From assembly GCA_030267565.1 (NCBI GenBank), contig BRXU01000031.1:372001-436000 (forward strand): DNA of 64,000 nt, written 5' to 3'. This document shows, piece by piece, positions 13,301-23,900 of the stretch. The notes beneath the pieces are model-generated. The model searched no databases. It saw only the letters and a program-made list of their open reading frames with translations, and was not told where the DNA came from. Origin of the DNA: Pleodorina starrii. Taxonomy: Eukaryota > Chlorophyta > Chlorophyceae > Chlamydomonadales > Volvocaceae. The stretch's first letter is position 1. Each line of letters starts with the position of its first letter. Both the position numbers and the translations under genes were made by a program.

Positions 13301-16300
13301 TCAGGGTATGTGCAAGGCGGCACGACCGAGCCACAGCCACCGACAACGAACGGCCTCACGGCATCCCAGGTCCCCCCATGCGTATCCCTCTCAGCCCTTT
13401 TGGAAGGCCAGAGACCCTATTTCCAGGATCCCGGCCAAACCCCAGCCATTTCCAGGATCGCTCAACCCACCCATCCGCGACGCCGGACGCCGCGACGCCA
13501 GTTACCAGCGGCCCCTGCCGGCGCTGTCGCAATCCATTTGGCGAACCACCCAAAAGCCAAACACGTCCCACCCCACAAAACACACACAGGCACACACAAG
13601 CACACACAGGCACGCACCATGTGGCGCAGCATCAGCTCCCCCACGCCCGGCGGCGACTCCAGCAGCGGCAGCCCCGCCACCTGCACCAGCGCCGCCGCCA
13701 GCGCCGGACTCGCCGCCGCCGCCGCCGCCGCCTGGTCTCGGAGCACCCCCGCGCGCGGCGCCACCCAGCAGCCCCCGCGCACGGTGCTCCAACACACGGG
13801 CGAGTCGGACAGGCGGCGGAACCTGCAGCAGCAGCAGCAGCAGCAGCAGGAGGGACATCCGAGAGAGGGTGGGGGCGGGGTTGGGGGGTCATCCAGCCAG
13901 GCGCCGAGGCTCAATTACCCAAGGCAGCCATGGACGGCAGGCATCAGGCAGGCACTCGGACCGGCAAGCTCCCGCCCAACATGCTGGCGCCAATGGTGGC
14001 TTCAATGGTGGAGACGCCATGCCGAGATAACACCAATAACAACAATAAAACCTTAAGTACACCGTCAATCCCCCTAGCAAGGTAGCCCCATGCCACCCCC
14101 CCCCCCGCCCCCGCCCCGATGGTGGGTAACCCACTCACAGCGCCACGAGCAGCGACTGCCAGGGCTCCGCCACGTCCCTCGCCGGCCACAGCCTGTCGTA
14201 CGCCTCGCCGTGCCCCAGCGTGGCCGCCGCCGCCGTCAGCGCCGCCGCGTAGGCGGGCGCGATGACGCGCAGCAGCAGCTGCATGTTCCAGTGCGCGCGG
14301 CGGGCGCCGCTGCCCGTCATGTCCTCGCCGTACCTGGTACAGCAGATCGGCACGGCAGTTGTCAGTTAGGACAGTTGTCAGTTGGTCGGCAAAGTGGGTA
14401 GCTGGTGGCCACCCGCCACCCGCCCCGCTCCCCACCCGCCACCCACCCACCATATGTCTCGGCGGTTGCTGGACAGCTCGAAGTATCCGTTGACGTGCAC
14501 CGGCAGACCCGTGCGGATGGGCAGCGGAAGGAAGCAGAACGCGCGGCCGTCCTCCGGCGGCCCCGCCGCCTCCGCCTCCTCCCCAGCGCCGCCGCCGCCG
14601 CCGCCTCCGCCGCCACTCGCCGTGGTCGTCACGTCCGCCGCCACCGCTCCCCACGCCACCACCGCCCCAAACACCCGGGACAGCTGCTCCGCCAGATCCG
14701 CCACCTCGCCGCCGCCGCGCATCTGCGACACGATGTACGACCGGCGCTCCGAACGCCGCCGCCGCTGCTGTACGGCAGTACCGTCGGCGGCGCCGTGCCA
14801 CTCGCGGCGGAGCTCCAGTCGGTAGCTGGAGAGCACCTCGGGCAGGGCCGCGGCGGCGGCGGCTGCCGCCGCCGCCAGCTGGGAGGGCCGGTCGGCGCTG
14901 ACGCGCGCAAAGAGTCCGCGCTCCCAGGCGACCTCCCTGGAGAGGTTGCTGACGTGGCAGGAGAACAGCAGGTGCGGCGAGCCGGCGTCCGCGGGCCACT
15001 CATGAACCTGACGGAGGGGGCAGGGGGGAACCGGACATCGGTCCCCGGGTGTGTGTCAGGGGTTTGGTACCGGGGGTATGTGTGTGTGTGTCTGTGCGTG
15101 TCAGGTCGTGGGGTAAGAAGTGATACCGCAGCGGAGACGGAGACGGCGTTAGCGAACGGACCCAGAACCCAGTAATACTTACCGAACATACCTGTAACCT
15201 TACCGAGCTGAAAATACGCTGCGACCGCGTCGCCGCCAGACCAACCCAGACGGACGATTACACGCGACAGCACAAGAACGGCACGAACGCCCGGACAGAA
15301 CAACCCGACATATTGTAGACTCACCTGCGCTCAATGGAGGAAGCGAAGCGGGAAGATTTCGAAGGAAAAAGGGCGTGAGTAGCGGCAATGGGCAACGGCA
15401 ATGGCAGCGAAGGAAGGAGCGAGCAGGCAGGCAAGCAAGGCAATACACACATAAACCCACGAAGGAGCTGGGGCGGCGACGCGGCGCAAAAGAGGGCAGG
15501 AAGGGGCGGCGGGGCAGAGAAGAAAGGGATACGGATGGGCAAAACGTACGACGGCAAGGAGGCGTAAGGCAGAGGAGAAAGGGCAAAGGAAAAGAGAATG
15601 GCAAGGAGAACGGCAAAGGGAAGGAGAACAGCAGAAGGAAGACGAGGCTGGGAGGGACGGAAGGCGGGGCGGGGCGGGGCGAGGGGGCACGAGGGCAAGA
15701 GCAAGGACGAGGAGAAGGGGAGAAGGACGGCAGGGCGGGCGGAAAGGGTGGAGGCAGCGGGGCGCGGGAAGACGATGCGGGGCGCGGGAAGGTGCGAAGT
15801 GCAGGAGGGGCCGGGTGGCGGACCGTGAGGATTCGGTTCCCCACCACACCGGCCGAGTGCGCAGGCCACCACGCATGAGGGGCACTGGGCGGCAAGGCAA
15901 GGGCAGGGCCATGGGGGGGGACGGGGGGGGGAGACAAGACAAGGGCAGATATGGGGAGGGGGAGGAGGGAGAGAATGTGGGAGGAGGGAAGGGAGGCACC
16001 CAGGCCGCCGGGAAGGGCATGCAGGGGGAGGGCCACCGAGTAGGGGCAGAGGTGCAAGTGCAAGGCAAGGGGGTCAGGGGGAGGGCCACTGAGCATGCGG
16101 GGCCGGCGGGGGCAGGGGCAGGGGGAAGGCAAGCTGAGGGAGAGCCGCCATGCACGGAGCTCGGCGAGGGCGAGAGTGGGGTGAGGGTGGGCAGGGCGAC
16201 GAGGGAGGGTCAGGGGGACAGGCGTGGGGCGAGGTCAGGCAGGGTGAAGGGGCATCGGGGACGGGAGTTGGAGGTGTGTGGTGGGTGCGTGTGAGCCCAC

Positions 16301-19300
16301 GTTCCGGGGGGCCAATGACAGAAAGGCCGGGGAGAGTCTGGTGGATGTAGAGGCGGGGTCGGGGTCGGTGGGCGGGTCGTCCAGGAGGCAGCATGGACGG
16401 CGGCAGCGTGGAAGGCGGCATCGGTGGAGTCGGTGAAGGTGGAGTCGGTGAGGTCGGTGCAGTCGTTGAAGTCGTTGAAATGGTTGAAGTCGTTGTCGAA
16501 GTCGTTGAAGGCACGCGAACGCAGACCCCTCACGCAGACGGAACAAGAAAGGAAAAAGAAAAAAATCACGCGCACGCGATAAGAAGCCCGATGAGAAGCC
16601 CGATGAGAAGCCCGATGAGAAGCCCGATGAGAAGCCCGATGAGAAGCCCGATGAGAAGCCCGATGAGAAGCCCGATGGGAAGCCACACAGGGCCCGGCGT
16701 GGGGGGTGGTGCTGAGTGTGGAACGCAGCCGGATGTGGAACGCAGCCACAGATGTGGACGCTCTGCCGTACTGTACCGCAGTAGCCCACCCAGATGCAGT
16801 ACGCACACGCGGCAGTGCCTCACCTCCAGCCGGGCTATGTGCTTCAGGAAGAGCAGGATCTGGAAGGACTCGGTCGCCAGCTGATCCAGCAGAGAGCGGA
16901 TGGACTCTATTGTATACACCTGAGGGGGGGAGCGCACCACCACACACACACGCTGAGGACACCGGGAGGCCGGGATACAGGGAGAGGGTGAGGGAGAGGG
17001 TGGGGCGGTTAAGGGGGCATGTTCTGCTGGGTACCTCTGTACCCCGTTTGGCCAAGGGTCAAGCGAGGGTTGGCAAAGTACGGACGTTTGCCAACGTCGC
17101 CTGGGGCTGTATTTGGCCGCGGTCGTGTCCGTCCCTCTGGCTCGGGACTGGCGCTCTGGCGGGCGGGCCACGCATATGGGCAGATGAAAGAGACCTCCCG
17201 GCCCGGAAAGGGGTAAACGAAGGCCCCAGCCCGGTCCGGTCAAATCTAACCCAGACCGGGTCCGGGTCCTTCGTCTTCCTTTCCCGACACCCCCGCACCA
17301 CCACACCCATCTCAGCACCTCCGAACCACACACAACACACCGGTATCGGTAAGGTGGCAGGTACATTGGTGAGCAACGCCGGGGTCCGTTGGTCCTTACG
17401 GTGCTTCCGTTACGGTGCTTCCATTACGGTGTCATCTACGGTGTCATCTTTATCCCTCCCCTTAACACCTCCACACCCCAACACAGCCCCGCCACACATG
17501 CCGCCCTCCCTCCCTCGCACCCACACACCCACACCTCCCCCCACACGCACACACCTGTTTAGAGATAGTGCTCGCCTCCGCCAGCTCCGAAGAGCGCAGC
17601 GGGAAACGGAACAGAGTCCCCTCCCAGGGCCGCCCGCCACCGCCGCCGCCACCCTCGCTGCTGGCGCCGGCGCCCAGCGTGCAGCCAAACGCGCCCGTGT
17701 ACGGCGCCACCTGGTCGCCGTACTGCGCCGCCACGTCACCGTGCTGCACAAAGTCGATGCGCTTGCCTGCGGGCAGGAGGGCGTGGCTCAGGAGGGCGGG
17801 GCTCAGGGCGGGTGCAAAACCCTTTCCGACATGCAGCATCGCCCACCCCCATGACGCTCACATGACTTTCTGCCTCACGCTTCACCTTCTCTTGAAGCAC
17901 GTCTCCCTTATTCTAGTTCTATTTACGAACGAGGAAAAAGCCAAGCTGGACGAATTGGACAACACCGTCTTTGCGTCTTTCCCTCGCACTCTTCCAGTCG
18001 GTACTCACCCGGGTTCGTGGAGGAGATGTTGGGCAGGTGCCTGCGTGCAGGTACAAGAGCAGGTACAAGATCAGTTTGCTTGACGACTTCGTGTTGACGT
18101 GACGTTGACGTAAGCAAAGGGGCAAAGGCGGCAACGCAGGATGGCCAACGAGGGAGAGAGAGAGAGATAGGGGCTGCAATCGCCATTTCACTCCATCACT
18201 CCTGTCGTCCCCAACCCCTGCCATCCCTTCATATCTCCTGCCTTCCCCTCCCCTCCCTTCCTTGCCCTGTTGTTCTCTTCCATCACCTTTCCTGCCCTGC
18301 CCATCCCCCTTCCCTGCCTCCTCTCGCCTGCAGTGCGGGTCGAATATGACCAGATGCCGCCCCGACACGAAGCTGGGCAGGTCCGTCAGGTGGTAGCACG
18401 AGTTGAAGCCAACGCTGCGGGACAGTGGGGGGAACAGAGCGGAACGGTACAGAGCGGGGAGGATCGGAGCGAATCACCGAACCACAACCTCAACCACAAC
18501 CTGGGCTCCACGGCTCCGGTCCCCGATGCACATCGGCCCACATCGGCCCGCCGCGTCCCGCCTTTCAGGCCAGCTGCCTGCCTGCCTGCCGAAGCGCCCC
18601 CTTCTCTTTTCTATCCTTGCCTATGTCGCTGTCTCGCTCCCTTTCGTTTGTCCCCCTGTCCCGGGGGCCCCACCCGAATCTGCCGGTCTTGCCCTCCTCC
18701 TCCTTCTTCTTGCTGTCCCCGATTCGGCTGATGGACTCCAGGTCCCGGTCGCTGAACACGCCGTCGTTGAAGGCCAGCAGCGCGGGGCCCTGGAAGGGGG
18801 ACATGGCCGGGGACAGCAGAGAGGCTGCGGCCGGGACCGCGGAACCGCGGAGCCGCGACCGCGGCGGAAGATAAGGGGAAGAGGCGTGCAAGGGGAAGGG
18901 GCAGGCAAGGGGATGCGAGGGAAGGGGGGAGAGTAAAAGTAAGAGGAGGACCGCAGGTGAAGGACCGCAGGATCCGTGTGGGGATTCTACGCGTATAGGC
19001 CCTCCCCCCCGCCCTCGTGTACCCCCGTACCTCGCCCGTGCTGCCGGCAGTCCAGGCAGAACTTGATGCAGGTCGCCCGGGCGTCATCCGCGTTCTGCAC
19101 TCGTCCATCCATCCATCCATCCGTCCATGCATCCATCCATCGTGTGCAGTTCGGATCGTGGGCGCGTACGTGGGAAGGGAGGAGGGAGGAGTGGGCAGGA
19201 TTGGGGTCAGAGCACACGGGCAAGGATGTACGGGCCAGACAGGGGCTGGCGGGCCCGGGAGGAAGTGGAGGCGTGCCCCTCCAGGGAGGGTATGGTGTAT

Positions 19301-20353
19301 GGTTTGGGCCCCGGCATAGGGAGACGGTGCGAGGGAGACGGTGTGTGGGAGTCCTCTGAGCACATTCCGACGAGGGAGAGTGGATGACATCCATTCCTGT
19401 GCAAGACGGCTGGGCTGGACGGAACCGCAACTATATGTATGGAGAAGACCAACCCCCCCGCAGCCCCCGGGCGTTCGTGTCGTGTTTTCGCCAAGTCCCC
19501 GAAGCCACCCGCCACCTGAACACCGGGTCGCCCGCAGGGGGCCGCCACCCTGCAGGGGCCCGCCGCCTCACCCCTGGCACACGTCCGCCCAGAACCCAGA
19601 AAACAACGGGGAGTGTAACTACCGTAACGAGCGTACAACCCTCGAATCCAGGAAGTGGATGGGGAAGGGGGAGTCAGGGAGGGGGGAAGGGGGTGTCAGG
19701 GAGGGGGGAAGGGGGTGTCAGGGAGGGGGGAAGGGGGTGTCAGGGAGGGGGGAAGGGGGTGTCAGGGAGGGGGGAAGGGGGTGTCAGGGAGGGGGGAAGG
19801 GGGTGTCAGGGAGGGGGGAAGGGGGTGTCAGGGAGGGGGGAAGGGGGTGTCAGGGAGGGGGGAAGGGGGTGTCAGGGAGGGGGGAAGGGGGAGGAACAGA
19901 GGCGGGGGAAGACGGGGCGAGCATTTCGCCGACTGCAGCTGCAAGAGGGCCCCACCCCAGGAGCCCAAAGGCATCAGGCCGAGGCTTCTGCAAAGGGCCA
20001 GGCCGTCGTCTGCCTGCGGCGCTTCCGGAGTTCGTTCGCGCCTTCCCGGCCGCAAGGAGATATGAGTGATGGGACTGAGGCACGTTCCCGTGTATGCGGG
20101 GAAGGGGCGCCGCCGGGCTGAGGGCCCGGCGGGCCGAGAGCCGCCACCCCGACCAGGAGGCCGGAGCAACGTCAACGGAAAGTGCCAACGTGGTCAGTTG
20201 GCACCACGTGGGTGGCGCCGCCCTGCCGCACACCCGCACCTGGACAAGCTCCTTGAGGATAGACGTTCCCTCGGGATAGTTGAGCAGAATCTCACGGATG
20301 CGTGCTGTGAGGTCGACCTTCTGGCCGAAATCCTGCCACGCCTCCGCAGCCAT
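382..20353 (-). CDS. Sacsin-like giant chaperone protein (N-terminal ~2,318 codons; 3' end outside window)
   Basis: Large cytosolic co-chaperone-type protein with Hsp90-like (Bergerat-fold) ATPase modules. Exons, high to low: 20353-20240, 19094-19031, 18824-18674, 18414-18328, 18040-18009, 17766-17555, 16919-16824, 15007-14451, 14333-14139, 13822-13618, 13194-12966, 11984-11778, 11570-11324, 11073-10114, 9782-9632, 9402-8929, 8531-8260, 8019-7840, 7678-7599, 7045-6858, 6686-6426, 5990-5874, 5758-5548, 5148-5027, 4571-4497, 3962-3825, 3304-3181, 2790-2682, 2332-2063, 1831-1271, 1071-931, 507-382. All phases join. Seen: N-box NADDA at residues ~39 and ~1772, glycine-rich lids (KTGRFG near 110, GRFGLGF near 1840), and FLPLPIRTGLPVHVNGYFEL twice (~410 and ~2200). 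The start fits the family N terminus (DFGQKVDLTARIREIL). Intron 4 uses a GC donor. The exon-12 acceptor is ambiguous (11984 or 11981, both in frame). Alanine/glycine runs interrupt the linker. Homology is confident; individual exon edges less so. Confidence 0.93.
559..631. repeat. Short tandem repeat GGGGGGTACGCT
   Basis: Six to seven degenerate copies of a 12-base unit GGGGGGTACGCT in the sacsin intron between exons 31 and 32. Confidence 0.75.
2618..2642 (+). repeat. Dispersed intronic repeat, short copy
   Basis: CTCCGTCTCCGCTGCGATAT followed by CTT, matching the 3' part of the better-preserved copy at 63362-63402. It lies in a sacsin intron, antisense to the gene. Confidence 0.6.
3612..3653. 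repeat. Pentanucleotide repeat (CGCAC)n
   Basis: Eight uninterrupted copies of a CGCAC unit in the intron between sacsin exons 26 and 27. Confidence 0.9.
3965..4270. repeat. Long GGCAGGGAGG array abutting a sacsin 3' splice site
   Basis: Roughly thirty copies of a 10-11 base purine-rich unit (GGCAGGGAGG) on the plus strand. On the coding (minus) strand this is a pure pyrimidine-type array (CCTCCCTGCC) that runs directly into the acceptor of exon 26 at 3962, so it acts as, or replaces, the polypyrimidine tract. Confidence 0.9.
4699..4745 (+). repeat. Dispersed intronic repeat, diverged copy
   Basis: GCTGGGTCCGTTCGC followed by a diverged CGCCTCCGTTGC...CCGCTGCCGCAG segment. Same word order as the other copies; antisense in a sacsin intron. 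Confidence 0.5.
7540..7595. repeat. CCAT tetranucleotide repeat
   Basis: Interrupted (CCAT)n with CCGC variants, on the intron side of the exon-19 donor of the sacsin-like gene (exon ends at 7599). Confidence 0.8.
7725..7782. repeat. GTACA/GTACG pentamer repeat
   Basis: Degenerate tandem GTACA and GTACG pentamers, about eleven copies, in the intron between sacsin exons 18 and 19. Confidence 0.75.
9415..9474. repeat. (CAGCA)n pentamer array beside the exon-16 acceptor
   Basis: Twelve near-perfect copies of AGCAC/CAGCA. On the coding strand this is (TGTGC)n ending 13 bases from the acceptor at 9402. Confidence 0.9.
12135..12889. repeat. 755-bp minisatellite, GGCAATGCTGCCTAAC-type unit
   Basis: About 35-40 copies of an 18-22 base unit (GGCAATGCTGCCTAAC followed by CA or TAACCA). 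It fills most of the intron between sacsin exons 11 and 12. Variant classes (single CCAGG, TAACCAGG, TAACCTGG, TAAGG spacers) occur in runs, which suggests repeated local duplication. Confidence 0.95.
13825..13850. repeat. CAG trinucleotide run at an acceptor
   Basis: Eight CAG repeats. On the coding strand they form (CTG)n leading straight into the acceptor of sacsin exon 10 (starts 13822). Confidence 0.9.
15121..15175 (-). repeat. Dispersed intronic repeat, full copy
   Basis: The reverse strand reads CTGGGTTCTGGGTCCGTTCG, then CTAACGCCGTCTCCGTC and CCGCTGCGGTAT. It is nearly identical over about 50 bases to the copy at 24850-24908 in another gene. Located in the sacsin intron between exons 7 and 8. 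Confidence 0.85.
15360..16300. repeat. G/A-rich low-complexity intron sequence
   Basis: Strand-asymmetric purine-rich stretch inside the 1.8-kb intron (15008-16823) between sacsin exons 7 and 8. Recurrent words are AAGGAGAACGGC, GGGCAAGGCAAGG and GGGGGAGGGCCAC. No exon is needed here, because exons 7 and 8 join in phase 0. Confidence 0.6.
16580..16684. repeat. 12-bp tandem repeat GATGAGAAGCCC
   Basis: About nine almost identical copies of GATGAGAAGCCC in the intron between sacsin exons 7 and 8. The multiple-of-three unit keeps reading frames open here, but no conserved protein sequence accompanies it. Confidence 0.92.
18009..20353 (-). other. Sacsin repeat module 1: ATPase domain exons 1-5
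   Basis: Five small exons encode the first Hsp90-like ATP-binding domain. In order they carry the helix ending ILKELVQ joined to NADDARAT, then SLLSP...FQGPALLAFNDGVFS, then ISRIGDSKK and the glycine lid, then VGFNSCYHLTDLPSFVSG, IFDPH and ISSTNPG. These match the expected order of family motifs. The GPALL exon must start at 18824, because only the acceptor 35 bases upstream of GPALL keeps phase with exon 2. The join 18328/18040 requires a GC donor. Confidence 0.9.
19662..19890. repeat. 21-bp G-rich minisatellite
   Basis: About eleven near-identical 21-base units containing GTGTCAGGGAGGGGGGAAGG, in the first intron of the sacsin-like gene. Each unit offers several G-runs, so the plus strand could form G-quadruplexes. 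Confidence 0.93.
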
Positions 20354-20938
20354 GCTCGTGAATTTTTGGGCTCAAATTGAGTATCTAAGCTTTGAGCTGC
20401 ATTGGAGTATTTGACTACCCGCCTCGTGGGGTGTAGCCGAGATAACACATGAAGGATCTGCCCCGAAACTTGATATACATCACAGAATCGGCCCCACGAA
20501 GCTCAGCAGACAACAGCTCTTACAGAAGACCAGCACGCCGAAACCGTTGTAACGTATCTGCTAGAGCCCTGCTAAAAGTACGATGTACGAACCAAGCGAC
20601 TTCAACTGCCATTTTCCGTTCGCCGGGCCCCAAACTAAAATTGAACTACACTGCTGACCTGGCACGCGGACACCGCTGCATATGGCTTATCTACAAACTA
20701 AACCAAATGCAATTGCATCGCTATCATAATGCGCCCTTTCAAATTGCGTTGACCATTGGGCGGAGAGGACGGGCGGAGGGCTGCTGAACAAGCCAAGTAT
20801 GGGTTGCGCGGCAAGCATGTAAGCATTGTAGCGTTTTACAATGCCTCAGACTTTGGATAGTAGTGGTTGCCGGGGCGCGGTGCGGGCGGGCGCTTTGAAA
20901 GGGAGGCAGCCGTGTACATCTGTTTATCAGAAGGAACT
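20354..20938. promoter_or_regulatory. Shared upstream interval of sacsin-like (-) and PhoD-like (+) genes
   Basis: 585 bases between two divergent predicted starts, visibly richer in A/T than the flanking genes. No tRNA or repeat is apparent. A 112-codon open frame at 20449-20787 has no recognisable features and I do not call it a gene. A bidirectional promoter is inferred from position only. Confidence 0.45.
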
Positions 20939-23900
20939 ATGTCTGCCCTTGCAAAAGCCTCTCGTGTTGTCTGCGCTGCACATGGCGCTTCGACGAAACA
21001 GAGTGCGTGCGCCTGTTAAGAGCCTGCGACACAGTTGTCGCCATTGGACGTTACACACCGTAGCTTCATTCATTATGCTGATGTCACAGCATACAACGTC
21101 AGCTTAGAAAATCAGTCGCCAAATTCAAACACGAGCCTGCCGTGGATCGCGCGCGTACGGCAGGGCAGGCCGCACTGAAGGACACGGCACAAGGGAGGGA
21201 GGAGCTACATGTTTATGGGATGGGACGCGAAGATTATGCAGCAGTCCAACTACGATATCTCATCCGTTGCCAAACGGCACCGCCGCGATTTGCCTGCCAT
21301 GCCCCGAAACCAGCTTCCAAATCCACGCAGATCACCCAACCACGCAAGCCTACCTAACTGCCCCTAACCCCGCCCATGCCATACCCAGGCCGACAGTCAC
21401 CCAAACCCGCACCAGCCAGGCCTCGGGGGCCCCGGGTGCACTGCCCGGCGCCACTACCCGGAGAAATGCCGACACCGCAGAGCCCCCGAGGGACAGCGCT
21501 GCTCCGAATCCCTTCCTGGAGTACTATACACTCGCGAGTCTGTGCGGCAGGGAGGTCTTTGGTCCTTTCCTGAAGCTTCGCAGCTACAACCCCGACACCG
21601 GGGGCCTGGAGCTGTCAGTGCTCGTACTCTGTACGGAAGCCGTACAGAACGCGTGCCAGGGGCGGCCGCGGATAAGCTGGTGGGAGTCGTCTGGGGACAC
21701 GCCGCCGCAATGCGGCGCCGGCGCTCCCACTGCGTCTTCATGTGTGGGAGGCGACGAGGCCTGGGCCGCTGTGGAGGGCGTTGGAGGGCTGGAGTCCGAT
21801 GCAGTTCGCAGCACAGATGCAGGTGCGCGGGAAAGCGGGTGCGGCGGCGGAGGCAGAGGCGGGGAAAGCGGAGACGGCTGCGATCGACACTCAAGAGATG
21901 GCAGGTGGCTCCAGCAACGGCCGCAGCAAGGGGCGCAACAATGGGAGCAGCAGCAACCACAGGCGCCGCAGCAGCCGGAGCCGGGGCCGGGGCCGCAGCG
22001 AGCAAATCAGCAGCAGCAGCCACAGCAGCAGCCACAGCAGCAGCAACACCCACCGAAGCAGCATTCCAAACCGAAGTGGCTGCAGCGGAAGCAGCAGACG
22101 CAGCGACAGGAGCAGCAGCAGCAGTATCCAGAGCAGGCGGGGACCGCCGGCGGGCGCAGTGCCGAAGGCGAGCTGCTGTTCTGTTGGCGGCACTGGCGCT
22201 TCTGGCGCTTCCGACTGGACACCACGTGCGGGCAGGCGCCCAAGCAGCTGCACTACCAGGTGCGCAACTCCCGGGGGGGGCGGCACTCTTACCTAGGGTG
22301 ACCTGGGCGTTACTTACCTAGGGTGACCGCAGCGGGGGTAGGTTTGGAGGCTACCTGCGGCTGCGGCGGCTGCGCGGAGCTGACGCTGCACCGGACGGAA
22401 TCCCTGAGGGCTGCTGAGGGCTGTTGAACCCACCATCGGGCCTTACTTTCATCCAGTCGCGCAGCGCGGACGGGTCAAGGCAGCGCCGCGCGGTAGGAGC
22501 ATGACGGGTAGGTGCGACGGGTTACGGTGAACGTGTGTGCGGCTCGCCGCTCTCCTGCCTGCCTGCCTGCCTGTCAGGTGGGGCCGCTGCTGCCCGGCCG
22601 CACCCACACGGTCGCCGTGCCGGCGCTGGAGGAGCCCTGGCGGCTCGCCTTCTATTCGTGCAACGGGCTGGACATCTCCGCGGAGCACCGCCACCGCCAC
22701 CTGTACCACGCCAGGCCAGCGGAGGCGCGCGCGTTTGCGCTGTGGCGCGACGTCGCGCGCCGCCACGCGCAGCAACCGCTGCACCTGCTGCTAGGGGGTA
22801 AGAACTAAGAAGGGGGACGAACCGAGGGCTGAGTGCGGATCCTGGGGCCTTTTCGTCCTCCATGATGACTTTGACTTTGGCTTTGCTTCGCAGGCAAGCT
22901 CGGTTTCGCGGTGCTGCTGCTGTTGCTGCTGCATGAGCGGGGGTGGTGCTGCTGCTGCTGATTATTATGCTGCTGGTTCATTATGTTGAAGCGTGGACCA
23001 CAATCATGGCCCCACAGAGTACCCGCGAATCCTTGAACCAAGTTCCGACAAAGTGCCGACAAGGCTGCATGTCCCCCTGTCCGCCTGCAGGGGGAGACCA
23101 GCTCTACAACGACGGCGTGTTCGAGGTGGGTTGGGTGGGGTGGAGGCAGCTGACGTGGCAGGGGAGAAGGGAGGGAAGGAGCCCTCCTCTGTGCTGTGCT
23201 GTGCCTCGCCGACCGTGAGAGCGTTTGCGCGCTGCTGTGCCGTGCTGCGTTGTGCTGTGCTATGTGGATTGCTGTGCTGTGCTGTGCCGCAGGGCCCGCT
23301 GCTCAAGGGCTGGGACCAGGCGCAGGACACCCGGGACGCGGCAGCCAAGGCCGCCATCCCCTTCACTGACGCCATGGCGGCCGAGGTGGAGGAGTTTTAC
23401 TTCAGCCACTACGCGGCACACTGGTCGCAGGTGGGCTGCGATGCGGGCTGCGGGCTGTAGGCCGGCCGCGGCGATAAGCGGTCATAGGGCGCGGGGCAGG
23501 GAGGGGGGTTAGGGCAGGGCAGCGCGGCGTGTGGGCGGGATGGGCCCCACACGGTCGAAACGAACAAGGGCGGGCGGAAAGGAGGGCAGCGCAGCGCAGC
23601 ACAGCCCAGGACATCCCGGCGGCCACCGAGGAAATGCTGCTCTGACTGGTGCTGCTGCTGTTGCTCCTGCTGATGCTTCTATTGCCGAAAGCCTCCTCCG
23701 CACCCTATTGCTGCTGCTGCCGCTGGTGCCACCGCTCTCACGCCTGCTGATGCTGCTGCTGCGACCGCAGCCCGTGTACGCAGAGCTTTTCGCATCCGTG
23801 CCCTCATTCAGCATGTGGGACGACCACGACATCGTCGGTGGGTGCGGGTACCGGTAGTGCCGGGATAGGGGTCCCTGGGGTACCGCATTGGTCCGTGGCT

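Noticed and set aside
13462..13914. Alternative minus-strand frame running through exon 10 into its flanking introns
   Set aside because: Only 13822-13618 is conserved and phase-consistent; the extension is poly-Cys/poly-Leu read from the CAG repeat.
20449..20787. 112-codon plus-strand frame in the sacsin/PhoD upstream interval
   Set aside because: No motif, signal, helix or splice partner; chance length is plausible in A/T-richer DNA.
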